From contig NZ_CP091740.1 of the NCBI RefSeq assembly GCF_022014595.1, positions 3,522,200-3,586,199 on the forward strand: 64,000 nt of DNA, read 5' to 3'. How positions within the stretch are numbered: position 1 is the stretch's first letter; each line of letters opens with the position of its first letter. Shown here piece after piece: positions 55,123 through 63,966 of this stretch. Below the pieces are notes generated by a model. The model was not told the DNA's origin, did no database searches, and saw only the letters and a list, made by a program, of their open reading frames with translations. This stretch comes from Solitalea lacus (GTDB lineage: Bacteria > Bacteroidota > Bacteroidia > Sphingobacteriales > Sphingobacteriaceae). A program made the position numbers and the translations under genes.

Positions 55123-55635
55123 ATGTTACCAGAAGAGCAAACACAAACTACAAACATATTTGAATCAGTTGCAAAACAACTGAAAGAGCAGGGCTTTACT
55201 ATTGTTGCCAAAGATGAAACACGACCTTGGGGGGGATTCTTTGTACTGGATGAGAATGATGCAGAAAAGTTCATTGAGCAGTACTTTCCGGGTTATAGTA
55301 AGGAGCAATTACTGATTGGCAATAAGTTAAGTCCAAAAATTTTACTGGTTGCTCCTAACAAGCGTTTATCATGGCAATATCATTTCCGCAGAGCTGAAAT
55401 TTGGAGAGTTGTGAGTGGCAAAGTAGCCGTTGCTACAAGTTTTACCGATGAAGAAACACAAACTGATAATTATGAGCCAGGTCAAATTATTGTGCTTCAA
55501 AAAGGCCAAAGACATAGACTTATCGGCTTAGATGGATGGGGTTCTGTAGCGGAAATCTGGCAACATACCGACATCAACTCCCCTTCTGACGAAGACGATA
55601 TTGTTAGATTACAAGATGATTTCGGAAGAAACTAA
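55123..55635 (+). CDS. Cupin protein like mannose-6-phosphate isomerase type II C-terminal domain
   Basis: 170 residues, no signal peptide, cytoplasmic single-domain cupin. RPWGGFFVLDENDAEKF, SWQYHFRRAEIWRVVSGKVA and EDDIVRLQDDFGR match the isomerase domain of type II phosphomannose isomerases, with metal-binding His and Glu residues in the HFRRAEIW region. It may convert mannose-6-phosphate, or another aldose released by the neighbouring mannosidases, to the ketose. It lies 51 bp after GH125, so the two are probably co-transcribed. Confidence 0.75.
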   Translation: MLPEEQTQTTNIFESVAKQLKEQGFTIVAKDETRPWGGFFVLDENDAEKFIEQYFPGYSKEQLLIGNKLSPKILLVAPNKRLSWQYHFRRAEIWRVVSGKVAVATSFTDEETQTDNYEPGQIIVLQKGQRHRLIGLDGWGSVAEIWQHTDINSPSDEDDIVRLQDDFGRN

Positions 55636-55668
55636 GATAATCTTAGTCCGTAACTATATTATTCTATT

Positions 55669-55850
55669 TTAGTTAACGTTTTAGCATTGTTTAATGAAAC
55701 AGCTAAACTAGTAATTGGATGTTTTTAGAATTGGAAATATTAATACATCCGGGGGCTACTCCGCCTAATTAAAATTACTAAGTTTTTTAAGCAGCAGTGT
55801 ATTAATCATTAGTACTATTTAATACACTGGCTAAAACGTCTTTTAACTAA
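55669..55850. promoter_or_regulatory. Paired LacI-type half-operators before GH92
   Basis: TTAGTTAACGTTTTAGCA (55669-55686) and GGCTAAAACGTC (55829-55840, followed by TTTTAACTAA) face each other as inverted half-sites about 145 bp apart. Both carry the GCTAAAACGT word of the palindrome at 53402-53419. The 271-bp gap between the cupin and GH92 genes otherwise holds no gene. Confidence 0.5.
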
Positions 55851-55906
55851 ATATTACCTCTCAAGTTTCCGCTCAAACGGTTTCCTTTATCCCCTGCCAC
55901 TGATTT

Positions 55907-58198
55907 ATGAAAAGAACAATCATTATACTTTTAGTTCTCATTTATTGCTCCAAAGCATTTGCACAACAGGTAGCTAAAATAACTGATCCTGTAGAATGGG
56001 TAAACCCTCTAATGGGTACCGATTCAAAACACAGTTTATCCAACGGAAACACTTACCCGGCTATAGCAGTTCCTTGGGGAATGAATTTCTGGGTACCACA
56101 ATCAAATGTTATGGGCAACGGTTGGGCTTATCAGTATTCTGCAGATAAAATCAGAGGATTTAAGCAAACCCACCAGCCTTCACCCTGGATGAATGACTAC
56201 GGTCAGTTTTCAATTATGCCCGTTACCGGAAAATTAAAATTTGACCAGGACGAGCGGGCAAGTTGGTTTTCGCACAAAGCCGAAACCGCTAAACCCTACT
56301 ACTATAGCGTCTACCTGGCAGATGCTGATGTAACTACTGAAATTACGCCAACAGAACGTGCGGCACAGTTCCGATTCACTTTCCCGCAAACCAATGATGG
56401 TTATATTATTATAGATGCTTTTGACAAAGGATCTTACATTAAAATTATCCCAAAAGAGAAAAAGATAATTGGTTATACCACCAAAAACAGTGGTGGAGTA
56501 ACCGATAACTTCAAAAACTATTTTGTCATCTACTCCAACAAGCCATTTGCATTTGCGCATACCTTTCACGGAAAACAGCTTGCTAAAGATACCATTGAAC
56601 TGACAGGAAATCATGTAGGAGCCATTGTTGGGTTCAAAACAGCAAAAGGTGAAAAAGTGGAATTGAAAGTAGCTTCTTCCTTTATCAGTTTTGAACAAGC
56701 CGAACTAAATCTTCATCGGGAAATAGGCAACAAAACATTTGAAACTACCCAATCGGAGGCCAAAAAAGCATGGAATAAAGAATTAAGTAAAATTGAAGTA
56801 GAAGGTGGAAGTATTGATCAGATTCGAACGTTTTATTCATGCATGTACCGTACGCTCCAATTCCCACAAAAGCATTATGAATTGGATGCAAATGGCAAAG
56901 TAATTCATTACAGCCCATACAATGGAAAAGTACTTCCCGGGTATTTATTTGCCGGCACAGGTTTTTGGGATACATTCCGCGCCCTCTATCCTTTTCTTAA
57001 CCTTGTCTATCCTTCTATCAACAAAGAAATGCAGGAAGGTTTGATCAATGCTTATAAGGAAGGTGGATTTTTGCCTGAATGGTCAAGTCCCGGATTCAGA
57101 AACGTAATGGTTGGCAATAATTCAGCTTCAATTGTTGCTGATGCTTATTTAAAAGGATTAAGAGGATACGACATCAATATTCTTTACCAAGCATTGAAAC
57201 ACGGTGCCAATAATGAAGGCCCTATGGATGCTGTTGGGCGCAAAGGTGTTGAATACTACAATACGCTTGGATATGTTCCTTATGATGTAAAAATCAATGA
57301 AAATGCTGCCAGGACTCTTGAATATGCTTTTGATGACTTTAGCATCTATAAACTGGCAAAGGCTTTAAATCGTCCTAAGGAAGAACAGGATCTTTATGCA
57401 AAACGCTCCCAAAACTTCCGCAATCTATTCGACCCTGAAACTAAGTTAATGCGAGGCAAGAATAAAGATGGTTCCTTTCAATCTCCGTTCAACCCCTACA
57501 AATGGGGAGATGCTTTTACCGAAGGAAACAGCTGGCATTATTCATGGAGTGTTTTCCATGATGTTAAAAACCTGGCTGAGTTAATGGGAGGAAAAGCTCA
57601 ATTTGCCAAAATGCTTGACTCTGTTTTTACTACTCCGCCCATTTTTGACGATAGTTATTATGGTGGTGTAATTCACGAAATCAGAGAAATGCAGATTATG
57701 AATATGGGACAATATGCCCACGGCAATCAGCCAATTCAACATATGATCTATTTATACAATTATGCCGCTCAACCATGGAAGACCCAATATTGGGTTCGAC
57801 AAGTGTTAGATCGTTTTTATAAAGCTACACCAGATGGTTATTGCGGAGACGAAGACAATGGTCAAACATCAGCATGGTATGTATTTTCATCCATGGGCTT
57901 CTATCCTGTTTGTCCCGGAAGTAATCAATATGTTTTGGGAGCACCATTATTTAAAAAGGTAACAATTCAACTTGAAAACGGAAAAACCTTTACTATTCAG
58001 GCGCCTGAAAACAGTGACAAAAATCTTTATATAAAGAACGCCTTGTTTAACGGTAATTCTTATACAAAAAACTGGATTAATCATTTTGAAGTAATGAAAG
58101 GCGGAAATTTGTTATTTGAAATGAACGCAGCCCCTAATCTGCAGAAAGGAACAAAACCTGAAGACGAGCCTTATTCATTTAGTAAAGATGAAAAGTAA
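55907..58198 (+). CDS. GH92 exo-alpha-mannosidase
   Basis: 763 residues. Signal peptide (cleavage near KAFAQQ). The N-terminal beta-sandwich begins DPVEWVNPLMGTDSKHSLSN and contains GNTYPAIAVPWGMNFW. The alpha/alpha barrel has GTGFWDTFRALYPFLNLVYP, the FTEGNSWHYSWSVFHD motif and, near the end, DEDNGQTSAWYVFSSMGFYP with catalytic acidic residues. GH92 enzymes are calcium-dependent inverting alpha-mannosidases, often alpha-1,2. With GH125 it would strip mannose from alpha-mannan or high-mannose glycans. A terminator follows. Confidence 0.95.
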   Translation: MKRTIIILLVLIYCSKAFAQQVAKITDPVEWVNPLMGTDSKHSLSNGNTYPAIAVPWGMNFWVPQSNVMGNGWAYQYSADKIRGFKQTHQPSPWMNDYGQFSIMPVTGKLKFDQDERASWFSHKAETAKPYYYSVYLADADVTTEITPTERAAQFRFTFPQTNDGYIIIDAFDKGSYIKIIPKEKKIIGYTTKNSGGVTDNFKNYFVIYSNKPFAFAHTFHGKQLAKDTIELTGNHVGAIVGFKTAKGEKVELKVASSFISFEQAELNLHREIGNKTFETTQSEAKKAWNKELSKIEVEGGSIDQIRTFYSCMYRTLQFPQKHYELDANGKVIHYSPYNGKVLPGYLFAGTGFWDTFRALYPFLNLVYPSINKEMQEGLINAYKEGGFLPEWSSPGFRNVMVGNNSASIVADAYLKGLRGYDINILYQALKHGANNEGPMDAVGRKGVEYYNTLGYVPYDVKINENAARTLEYAFDDFSIYKLAKALNRPKEEQDLYAKRSQNFRNLFDPETKLMRGKNKDGSFQSPFNPYKWGDAFTEGNSWHYSWSVFHDVKNLAELMGGKAQFAKMLDSVFTTPPIFDDSYYGGVIHEIREMQIMNMGQYAHGNQPIQHMIYLYNYAAQPWKTQYWVRQVLDRFYKATPDGYCGDEDNGQTSAWYVFSSMGFYPVCPGSNQYVLGAPLFKKVTIQLENGKTFTIQAPENSDKNLYIKNALFNGNSYTKNWINHFEVMKGGNLLFEMNAAPNLQKGTKPEDEPYSFSKDEK

Positions 58199-58211
58199 TT
58201 AATAGCAACCA

Positions 58212-58257
58212 CTAAAAAAGCGACTTTGGAAGTACTTAATTCAAAGTCGCTTTTTAG
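58212..58257 (+). terminator. Terminator between GH92 and GH13
   Basis: AAAAAGCGACTTTG and CAAAGTCGCTTTTT form a perfect 14-bp stem with a 13-nt loop, with A- and T-runs on the flanks. It lies 14 bp after the GH92 stop and only 12 bp before the GH13 start. Confidence 0.8.
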
Positions 58258-58269
58258 CATAAACTGACT

Positions 58270-59934
58270 ATGAAAAAGTTCATTATAACAGCCACTTTAC
58301 TGCTTTCTGGCTTTATATCCATTAAAGCTCAGAATCAATATCCAGAATGGTTAAAAAGTGCTGTTTTCTATCAGTTGTATCCGCAAAGTTTTAAAGATTC
58401 TGACGGAGACGGAATTGGTGATTTAAAAGGTATTGAATCAAAACTCGATTACCTTCATAACCTAGGGGTTACAGCCATTTGGATGAACCCAATTTTTGAA
58501 TCTCCTTTTCGGGATGCAGGATATGATGTTAGTGACTTTTATAAAATAGCACCCCGATACGGCAACAACAACGATTTACTAGCGTTGCTAAATGCGGCCC
58601 ACAAACGGGGAATAAAAATTTGCCTTGATTTAGTAGCGGGTCATACTTCCGATAAACATCCCTGGTTTAAAGCATCAGCACAAGCTGATTCAAATGAATT
58701 CACCCATCGTTATATCTGGACATCTTCCAAAGACATCCTTCCCGGAAGTTTTTTCATTAAAAACGACTTCCCCAGAAACGGCAATTACCTTAAAAATTTC
58801 TTTGATTACCAGCCTGCATTAAATTACGGTTATGCACAACCTGATCCGGCTAAAAACTGGCAAGAACCAGTGACTGCTCCAGGACCTACAGCAACAAGGG
58901 AAGAACTTAAAAAGATTATCGCTTTCTGGATGGACAAAGGGGTTGACGGTTTTAGGGTTGATATGGCCTTTTCATTGATCAAAGACGACGAAAACCTTGT
59001 GGAAACTAAAAAACTTTGGACAGAAGTAAGAGCTTGGTTTGAACAAAAATATCCCCAAGGAGTGTTAATTGCCGAATGGAGCAAACCTGAATATTCAATT
59101 AACGCTGGCTTCCATATTGATTTTATGATGCATTTTGGTGTTCCAGGATATCCCTCATTGTTTTTTAATAAATGGGGAACTTTTAAATCCCAAAATCCTT
59201 TTTTTGATAAAAGAGGCGACGGAGACTTTTCGGATTTTTGGAACAATTACAAAAAACAATTAGAGCTCACTCAGGGCAAAGGCTATATCTCAATACCTTC
59301 AGCCAATCATGATTTCCAACGACCCAATTGCGGCAATCGTAATTCAACTCAGGAATTAAAAACCGTAATGGCCTTTTTACTTACCTGGCCCGGCATCCCG
59401 TTTATTTATTACGGCGATGAAATTGGAATGCGTTTTATCGAAAACTTACCCGATATCGAAGGAAGCATTCTACCGGATGGAAATAACCGCGCAGGTACCC
59501 GGACACCCATGCAATGGGATAAAACCGCAAATGCAGGATTTTCCATAGCCCAAAAGATTTATATACCAATTGATCCAGCACCTAACCGACCTATAGTTGA
59601 GCAGGAAGATGCAGACAAAAATTCCTTGCTAAACTTCGTTAAAGCCTTAATTAAACTGAGAAAAGACAATCCTGCTTTAGGTAACGACGGAAAAGTTGAG
59701 GCACTATAAATCAATAAAAAAGCATACCCCATTGTTTACTTAAGTTCCGATGGACGTCAACAGTTTATAATTGTCATCAACCCAAAAGAAAAATCTGTTT
59801 CTGCTAACTTCAACTTGCCAAATGCCCAATCATTATTGCCGATTTATTCATCTAAATGCAAAATTAAGTTGAAACATAATAAATGTTCTCTACAAATAAA
59901 TGGTATTGGATATGGTATTTACAAGGTTAAATAG
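58270..59934 (+). pseudogene. GH13 alpha-amylase-family glucosidase with one in-frame stop codon
   Basis: The frame starts with a signal peptide (cleavage near ISIKAQ). The catalytic barrel is complete: GVTAIWMNPIFESPFRDAGY, DLVAGHTSDKHPWF, nucleophile region GFRVDMAF, acid/base region VLIAEWSKPE and PSANHDFQRP. A TAA at 59707-59709 stops translation after 479 residues. The same frame then continues for 74 more codons to a TAG at 59934, with a beta-strand-rich tail (AYPIVYLSSDGRQQFIIVIN). Total length 554 codons fits an intact GH13. A truncated but folded product, or sequencing error, cannot be excluded. Confidence 0.85.
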
Positions 59935-59984
59935 TAATTAAAACAGTTATAGGAGCTTGAACGAAAAGAAGTAAAAAGGCATTA

Positions 59985-60010
59985 AAAAAGGGCGAGATGT
60001 TCATCGCCCC
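59985..60010 (-). terminator. Minus-strand terminator, probably the original hemE-hemJ terminator
   Basis: GGGCGA (59990-59995) and TCGCCC (60004-60009) form the core stem. On the minus strand six T follow directly. Without the IS66-type insertion it would lie about 50 bp after the hemJ stop codon. Confidence 0.65.
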
Positions 60011-60090
60011 TAAAAATCTTGAGATAGTGATCTATCTAAATTGTAAATCTTAATATCAATTATTTGTATCCGCCCGACGAACCCCGTCTT

Positions 60091-61632
60091 TTAAAGTTCA
60101 GTTAATTTCTTAAAGTTCTGGGGATAGAGGTCCCGGATATTCTTGTGGTTGATGGTCATGATGTTTTCCAGTGCGTATTTTAACCACCCGAAAGGATTGA
60201 CCTCATTTTTCTTGCAGATGGCAAAGAACGAATAGATCATCCCCGCCCGCGCAGCAGCCTCATGCGTTCCTGCAAATAGAAAGTTTTTCCGTCCAAGTGC
60301 GATTGGGCGTATTGCATTCTCGATGGCATTATTATCGATATGAAGGCTACCATCCTGTAGGTAGGCGCTTAGCTTATCCCATCGTGCCATGGCATAGCGC
60401 ATCGCCTTTCCGATCTGGCTTTTGGGCAAGGTGTTTTTTACCTCGGCGAAGATCCATTTACCGAGCTCGTTGAGTACCGGAAGTGCTTCATCCAGACGTA
60501 ATTGCTTGCGTTGATCGGCCGGCAGCTGTGCTTCTTTAGCTTTGCGCTCCACCGCGTAGAGCTGCTGGATCAACTCGAGTGCTTTAGCGGCCCTGACCTT
60601 ATCGTTTTCCAGTGCCCGTTCAAATTCCCTTCGGGCATGCGCCCAGCAGGCTACCGGGATGACCTCGGGCCGCTGGCCTATTTTTTCGTATACGCCGTAG
60701 CCATCACTTTGGAGATACCCCTTAAAGTGCGCCAGCATTTCTTTGGTAGCTACTGCACCGCGAGTAGGCTGATAGTCCATCAGGACCAGTCCGTCCAGTG
60801 GAGCATGATACACCCAATACCAGCCTAGGTGACAAGCTCCTTTCTTATCACTTTCTAGCACCTTGATGGTCGTTTCATCGACCTGCAAATAACCCTTGGC
60901 TTTGATGTCGAACTTGAGTTGCTCAAAGAGCGGTTCGAGTCGTTCCAGCCCTTGTTTGACCCAGCCTTCGAGCGTAGAGGAGGCAATGGGGATGTTTTCC
61001 CGGGCAAACCGCTGCTTTTGTCGGTACAGCGGCAAGTGATCCACATATTTATCGGTCAGGATCATGGCCAGCAGGCCTGCGCCCGGAATGCCCTTGTCGA
61101 TTACTCGTTCGGGAAGCTCTCCGGTGGTGACCCCTTCACCGCTTTTGGCAGCATATTTATAGCGGATATAACGGCGGATGAAGAACCGGGCAGGTTCACA
61201 CTCCAGCTCTTCAGTAACTTCTTTGCCGATGCATACCATTTCCGACAGATCACCCTGGGGATAGATCTCCACTTCCTCTACCGGTAAATGAGCCGGAAGG
61301 GCGGCGCGGCCTTTATGGGCAGACTGTCTTTTACGGGTATAGGTAATCTGTTCTTTGATGGTTTCTTCCTGAAGGGCCACTTCTTCTGCCGGAGCTTCAA
61401 ATGGCAACACACCTTGTGCGGGATCGCCTTCGAAGCGTTCACGCTTCTGACCGAATTGCATTCGCTTGAAAAGCTCAACCTGCTGTTTAAGGTAGTCGAC
61501 CTCTTCCTGAAGGGAAGAGTTGATTTTTTGGTAGGATTCAATGGCGGCATCTCTCCTTTCAATGGAGGTATCTTTCTCCTTCAAAAGAGCAATCAGGTTC
61601 TCTTTTGAGAGGTTTTCCAGTGCCATATCCAT
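60091..61632 (-). CDS. tnpC: IS66 family DDE transposase (TnpC)
   Basis: 513 residues. N-terminal coiled coil with leucine repeats (about 5-55), an HTH/zinc-finger-like region, then the DDE transposase core with YLQVDETTIKVLE, LQSDGYGVYEKIG and the C-terminal HIDNNAIENAIRPIALGRKN. It catalyses transposition of the element. Full length, no disruption. Confidence 0.96.
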   Translation of the reverse strand: MDMALENLSKENLIALLKEKDTSIERRDAAIESYQKINSSLQEEVDYLKQQVELFKRMQFGQKRERFEGDPAQGVLPFEAPAEEVALQEETIKEQITYTRKRQSAHKGRAALPAHLPVEEVEIYPQGDLSEMVCIGKEVTEELECEPARFFIRRYIRYKYAAKSGEGVTTGELPERVIDKGIPGAGLLAMILTDKYVDHLPLYRQKQRFARENIPIASSTLEGWVKQGLERLEPLFEQLKFDIKAKGYLQVDETTIKVLESDKKGACHLGWYWVYHAPLDGLVLMDYQPTRGAVATKEMLAHFKGYLQSDGYGVYEKIGQRPEVIPVACWAHARREFERALENDKVRAAKALELIQQLYAVERKAKEAQLPADQRKQLRLDEALPVLNELGKWIFAEVKNTLPKSQIGKAMRYAMARWDKLSAYLQDGSLHIDNNAIENAIRPIALGRKNFLFAGTHEAAARAGMIYSFFAICKKNEVNPFGWLKYALENIMTINHKNIRDLYPQNFKKLTEL

Positions 61633-61683
61633 GACGTGAAAATAAGCAAAAAACCGCGTTTAGGCAAATAAAAAGGCACTTTT

Positions 61684-62013
61684 TTATACTTGGTAGCGGC
61701 GTAACTGTCGACTCTTTTGCACCTCGACCCCTTCGATCATCAGCACCAGATCCGCCCAGCTCAGCTGCCCTTTGGACGATGCCGGGAAGGTCCCCTCTTC
61801 CAGGCGCTTATAGTACAACACAAAGCCTCCGTGTTCCCAATGCAGCAGCTTGATATGGGTGCGCTGCCGGTTTAGAAAGACGAAGACGTCCCCACTGGTA
61901 GCATTCCCCTTGAGCTCCGAAGCAACCAAGCCACACAAGCCGTCGAATGATTTGCGCATATCGCAGTGTCCCTGGTACAGCAAATACCGATGAGAAGAGT
62001 TCAGGCTAAACAT
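61684..62013 (-). CDS. tnpB: IS66 family accessory protein TnpB (Orf2)
   Basis: 109 residues with the IS66 Orf2 signature YLLYQGHCDMRKSFDGLCGL and FVFLNRQRTHIKLLHWE. Required with TnpA and TnpC for transposition of IS66 elements; biochemical role unclear. Despite the name it is unrelated to the RNA-guided TnpB at 50374. It shares its first base position with the end of tnpA. Confidence 0.95.
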   Translation of the reverse strand: MFSLNSSHRYLLYQGHCDMRKSFDGLCGLVASELKGNATSGDVFVFLNRQRTHIKLLHWEHGGFVLYYKRLEEGTFPASSKGQLSWADLVLMIEGVEVQKSRQLRRYQV

Positions 62014-62288
62014 CAGTAGAGGCGGATCAGTTCAGCAAGGAGATGCACAGGAGCGGAACTTGCGTTAAGCCGTACGCCATTAGGATAGATGATCTCAAGG
62101 GTTGCTGAGACCGCTTCAGTTGGGGGAGTGATGGCAATAAAACCTGTTTCAGTCCTTGCTTTACATCGTGCCACCCAGTTGGCAAACGTAGTTCGCTTTA
62201 CCCCGATCATTTCACAATAAGCTTGCTGGGTTAACCCGCTTTCTTTCCATTGCTGCACGGCTAGGCGCATTTGCTCTATTTTTTTCAT
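62013..62288 (-). CDS. tnpA: IS66 family accessory protein TnpA (Orf1)
   Basis: 91 residues. The N-terminal helix-turn-helix MRLAVQQWKESGLTQQAYCE and FANWVARCK are typical of the IS66 TnpA-like DNA-binding protein. It is the first gene of the element, starting about 58 bp inside the right inverted repeat. Confidence 0.93.
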   Translation of the reverse strand: MKKIEQMRLAVQQWKESGLTQQAYCEMIGVKRTTFANWVARCKARTETGFIAITPPTEAVSATLEIIYPNGVRLNASSAPVHLLAELIRLY

Positions 62289-62348
62289 CCAACAAAGAAA
62301 AGATACCAGGAGGAAACTGTAAAGATGGGGTTGGTCGGGTGCTTACAA

Positions 62349-62876
62349 TTATTTCGTTCTATATCGCTTATAAATCTTTACAGCCATCATAATGATTATA
62401 CTGAAAAGAATCAATCCGGCAAAGCCCCATAGCCATGAAACTGCATTTTTTAACACAACCAGAAAAACAATGGCAAAAAGGAAAATAGTTGCAACCTCAT
62501 TCCAAACTCTCAATTGGGTTGAAGTCCATTTAAATATACCTTGGCGCAACTGCTTCATAATGGCCTGGCATTTAAAATGATACCAAAGCAAACCTGCAAC
62601 AAACACCAACTTAACAATCATCCAAGGATGATTATACCATTGATATTCAATCATTAACCATAAGCCGGCACAAACAGTTAGAATCATCGATGGGGTTGTA
62701 ATAATGTTCCATAATTTGGACTCCATCACTTCAAACTGAGCTTGCAATACCTTTCGTTCTGTTTCTGCGCGTTCGTTGGCCTCAGTATGGTAAATAAATA
62801 ATCGGACCATGTAAAATAAGCCGGCGAACCAGCTTACTACAAAAATGATATGAACGGCTTTGATGTATAAATACAC
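62349..62876 (-). CDS. hemJ: HemJ-like protoporphyrinogen IX oxidase (CopD-related membrane protein)
   Basis: 175 residues with four or five membrane segments. The N-terminus IKAVHIIFVVSWFAGLFYMV and LFIYHTEAN, with a conserved His in the first helix, and the later HPWMIVKLVFVAGLLWYHFK match HemJ. HemJ oxidises protoporphyrinogen IX in haem synthesis. It starts 8 bp after hemE, which supports the haem role. Its stop codon lies inside the IS66 target duplication, so the coding sequence is kept intact. Confidence 0.88.
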   Translation of the reverse strand: MYLYIKAVHIIFVVSWFAGLFYMVRLFIYHTEANERAETERKVLQAQFEVMESKLWNIITTPSMILTVCAGLWLMIEYQWYNHPWMIVKLVFVAGLLWYHFKCQAIMKQLRQGIFKWTSTQLRVWNEVATIFLFAIVFLVVLKNAVSWLWGFAGLILFSIIIMMAVKIYKRYRTK

Positions 62877-62884
62877 GATGCTTA

Positions 62885-63916
62885 TTAATATTTAAACTCT
62901 TTAATTACATCGATTGCATACTTCACATTATCAAACGGAAGATCAGGCATAATACCATGACCTAAGTTGAAAATAAAGCCATTTTCGCCACGCATACGCT
63001 CTAATAAGCGTAGTACACGCTCTTTAATTACTTTTTTATCGGCATATAAGATATGCGGATCAAAATTACCCTGAACGGCAATATTTGAAGGCAAACGCTT
63101 TTTAATATCAAGCAAATCAATATTCCAATCGATAGAAATCACATCCGGTTTAGCTTCAGCCATTAAAGGGGCAAATACAGAGCTTCCTTTACAGAAAGAA
63201 ATTACCGGAATATCTTTTCTGTTGAGCTTTGAAATAATTTCTGCAATATAGAAATGTGAAAATTCCTTATAGTCATCCCAAGCCAAAGCTTGCGCCCAAC
63301 TGTCAAAAATTTGGATGGCATCAACCCCTGCCTCAATTTGCATATTCAAATAGTCTGCAGTGATAATTGCCAGCTTCGACAAAAGAGCTTTAGCAGTTTC
63401 AGGTTCGTTATGCAACATTAATTTGGTTAGCTTAAAATCTTTGGATGATTTTCCTTCTACCAAATAGCTCATAACTGTAAACGGAGCACCTGCAAAACCA
63501 ATTAAAGGTGTTTTATGCGGAGCTAATCGTTCCTTGACAATTTTAATTGCATCAGCAACATATTTCAAAGCCTCTTTTGCAGGAGGTACTTCCAAAGCCT
63601 CCACATCCTTCATGGTACGTACCGGGTTAGCAAATTGAGGACCAACACCTTGCTCAAATGAAAGTTGTCCACCCATTGCTTGGGCAGTTACCAAAATATC
63701 TGAAAACAAAATGGCTGCATCAATTCCCAAAAGATCAACTGGAAGCATTGTTACATCGGCCGCAATTTCAGGAGTTTGGCACATCTCAAGAAATGTATAT
63801 TTATTCTTGATCTCCCAATATTCTTTCATAAATCGTCCTGCCTGGCGCATCATCCAAACTGGTGGACGTTCTGTTGGCCGCGAAAACGCAGCATTTATAA
63901 ATAGAGAATTTTGCAT
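62885..63916 (-). CDS. hemE: Uroporphyrinogen decarboxylase
   Basis: 343 residues, normal length, TIM barrel. The N-terminal signature RPPVWMMRQAGRFMKEYWEI, the SDILVTAQAMG region, GFAGAPFTVMSYLVEGKSSK and the C-terminal FIFNLGHGIMPDLPFDNV are all present. It decarboxylates uroporphyrinogen III to coproporphyrinogen III in the cytoplasm. Co-transcribed with hemJ. Confidence 0.97.
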   Translation of the reverse strand: MQNSLFINAAFSRPTERPPVWMMRQAGRFMKEYWEIKNKYTFLEMCQTPEIAADVTMLPVDLLGIDAAILFSDILVTAQAMGGQLSFEQGVGPQFANPVRTMKDVEALEVPPAKEALKYVADAIKIVKERLAPHKTPLIGFAGAPFTVMSYLVEGKSSKDFKLTKLMLHNEPETAKALLSKLAIITADYLNMQIEAGVDAIQIFDSWAQALAWDDYKEFSHFYIAEIISKLNRKDIPVISFCKGSSVFAPLMAEAKPDVISIDWNIDLLDIKKRLPSNIAVQGNFDPHILYADKKVIKERVLRLLERMRGENGFIFNLGHGIMPDLPFDNVKYAIDVIKEFKY

Positions 63917-63966
63917 ACAAAATATAGAGTCATTCCTAGGCGGATGACAAGTTTATGTTAGTTTCC

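Larger units (their letters stand above)
60066..62346. mobile_element. Complete IS66-type insertion sequence
   Basis: 2281 bp. The ends are imperfect inverted repeats: left GTATCCGCCCGACGAACCCC, right (reverse complement) GTAAGCACCCGACCAACCCC, with TCTTT shared just inside. An identical 8-bp duplication AATTATTT flanks it (60058-60065 and 62347-62354), the usual IS66 target size. All three IS66 genes are intact on the minus strand. The element is richer in G+C than its neighbours, consistent with recent arrival. Confidence 0.95.

Noticed and set aside
53638-59934. Idea that the GH125-GH92-GH13 cluster is a classical PUL
   Set aside because: No SusC/SusD pair lies next to it. The SusCD pair at 37-42 kb is separated by atp, ABC, sigma and IS genes, so a functional link cannot be shown.
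60058-62354. The IS66 region as part of the mannosidase locus
   Set aside because: The duplicated 8-bp target and inverted repeats show a self-contained insertion. It is on the opposite strand and has higher G+C.
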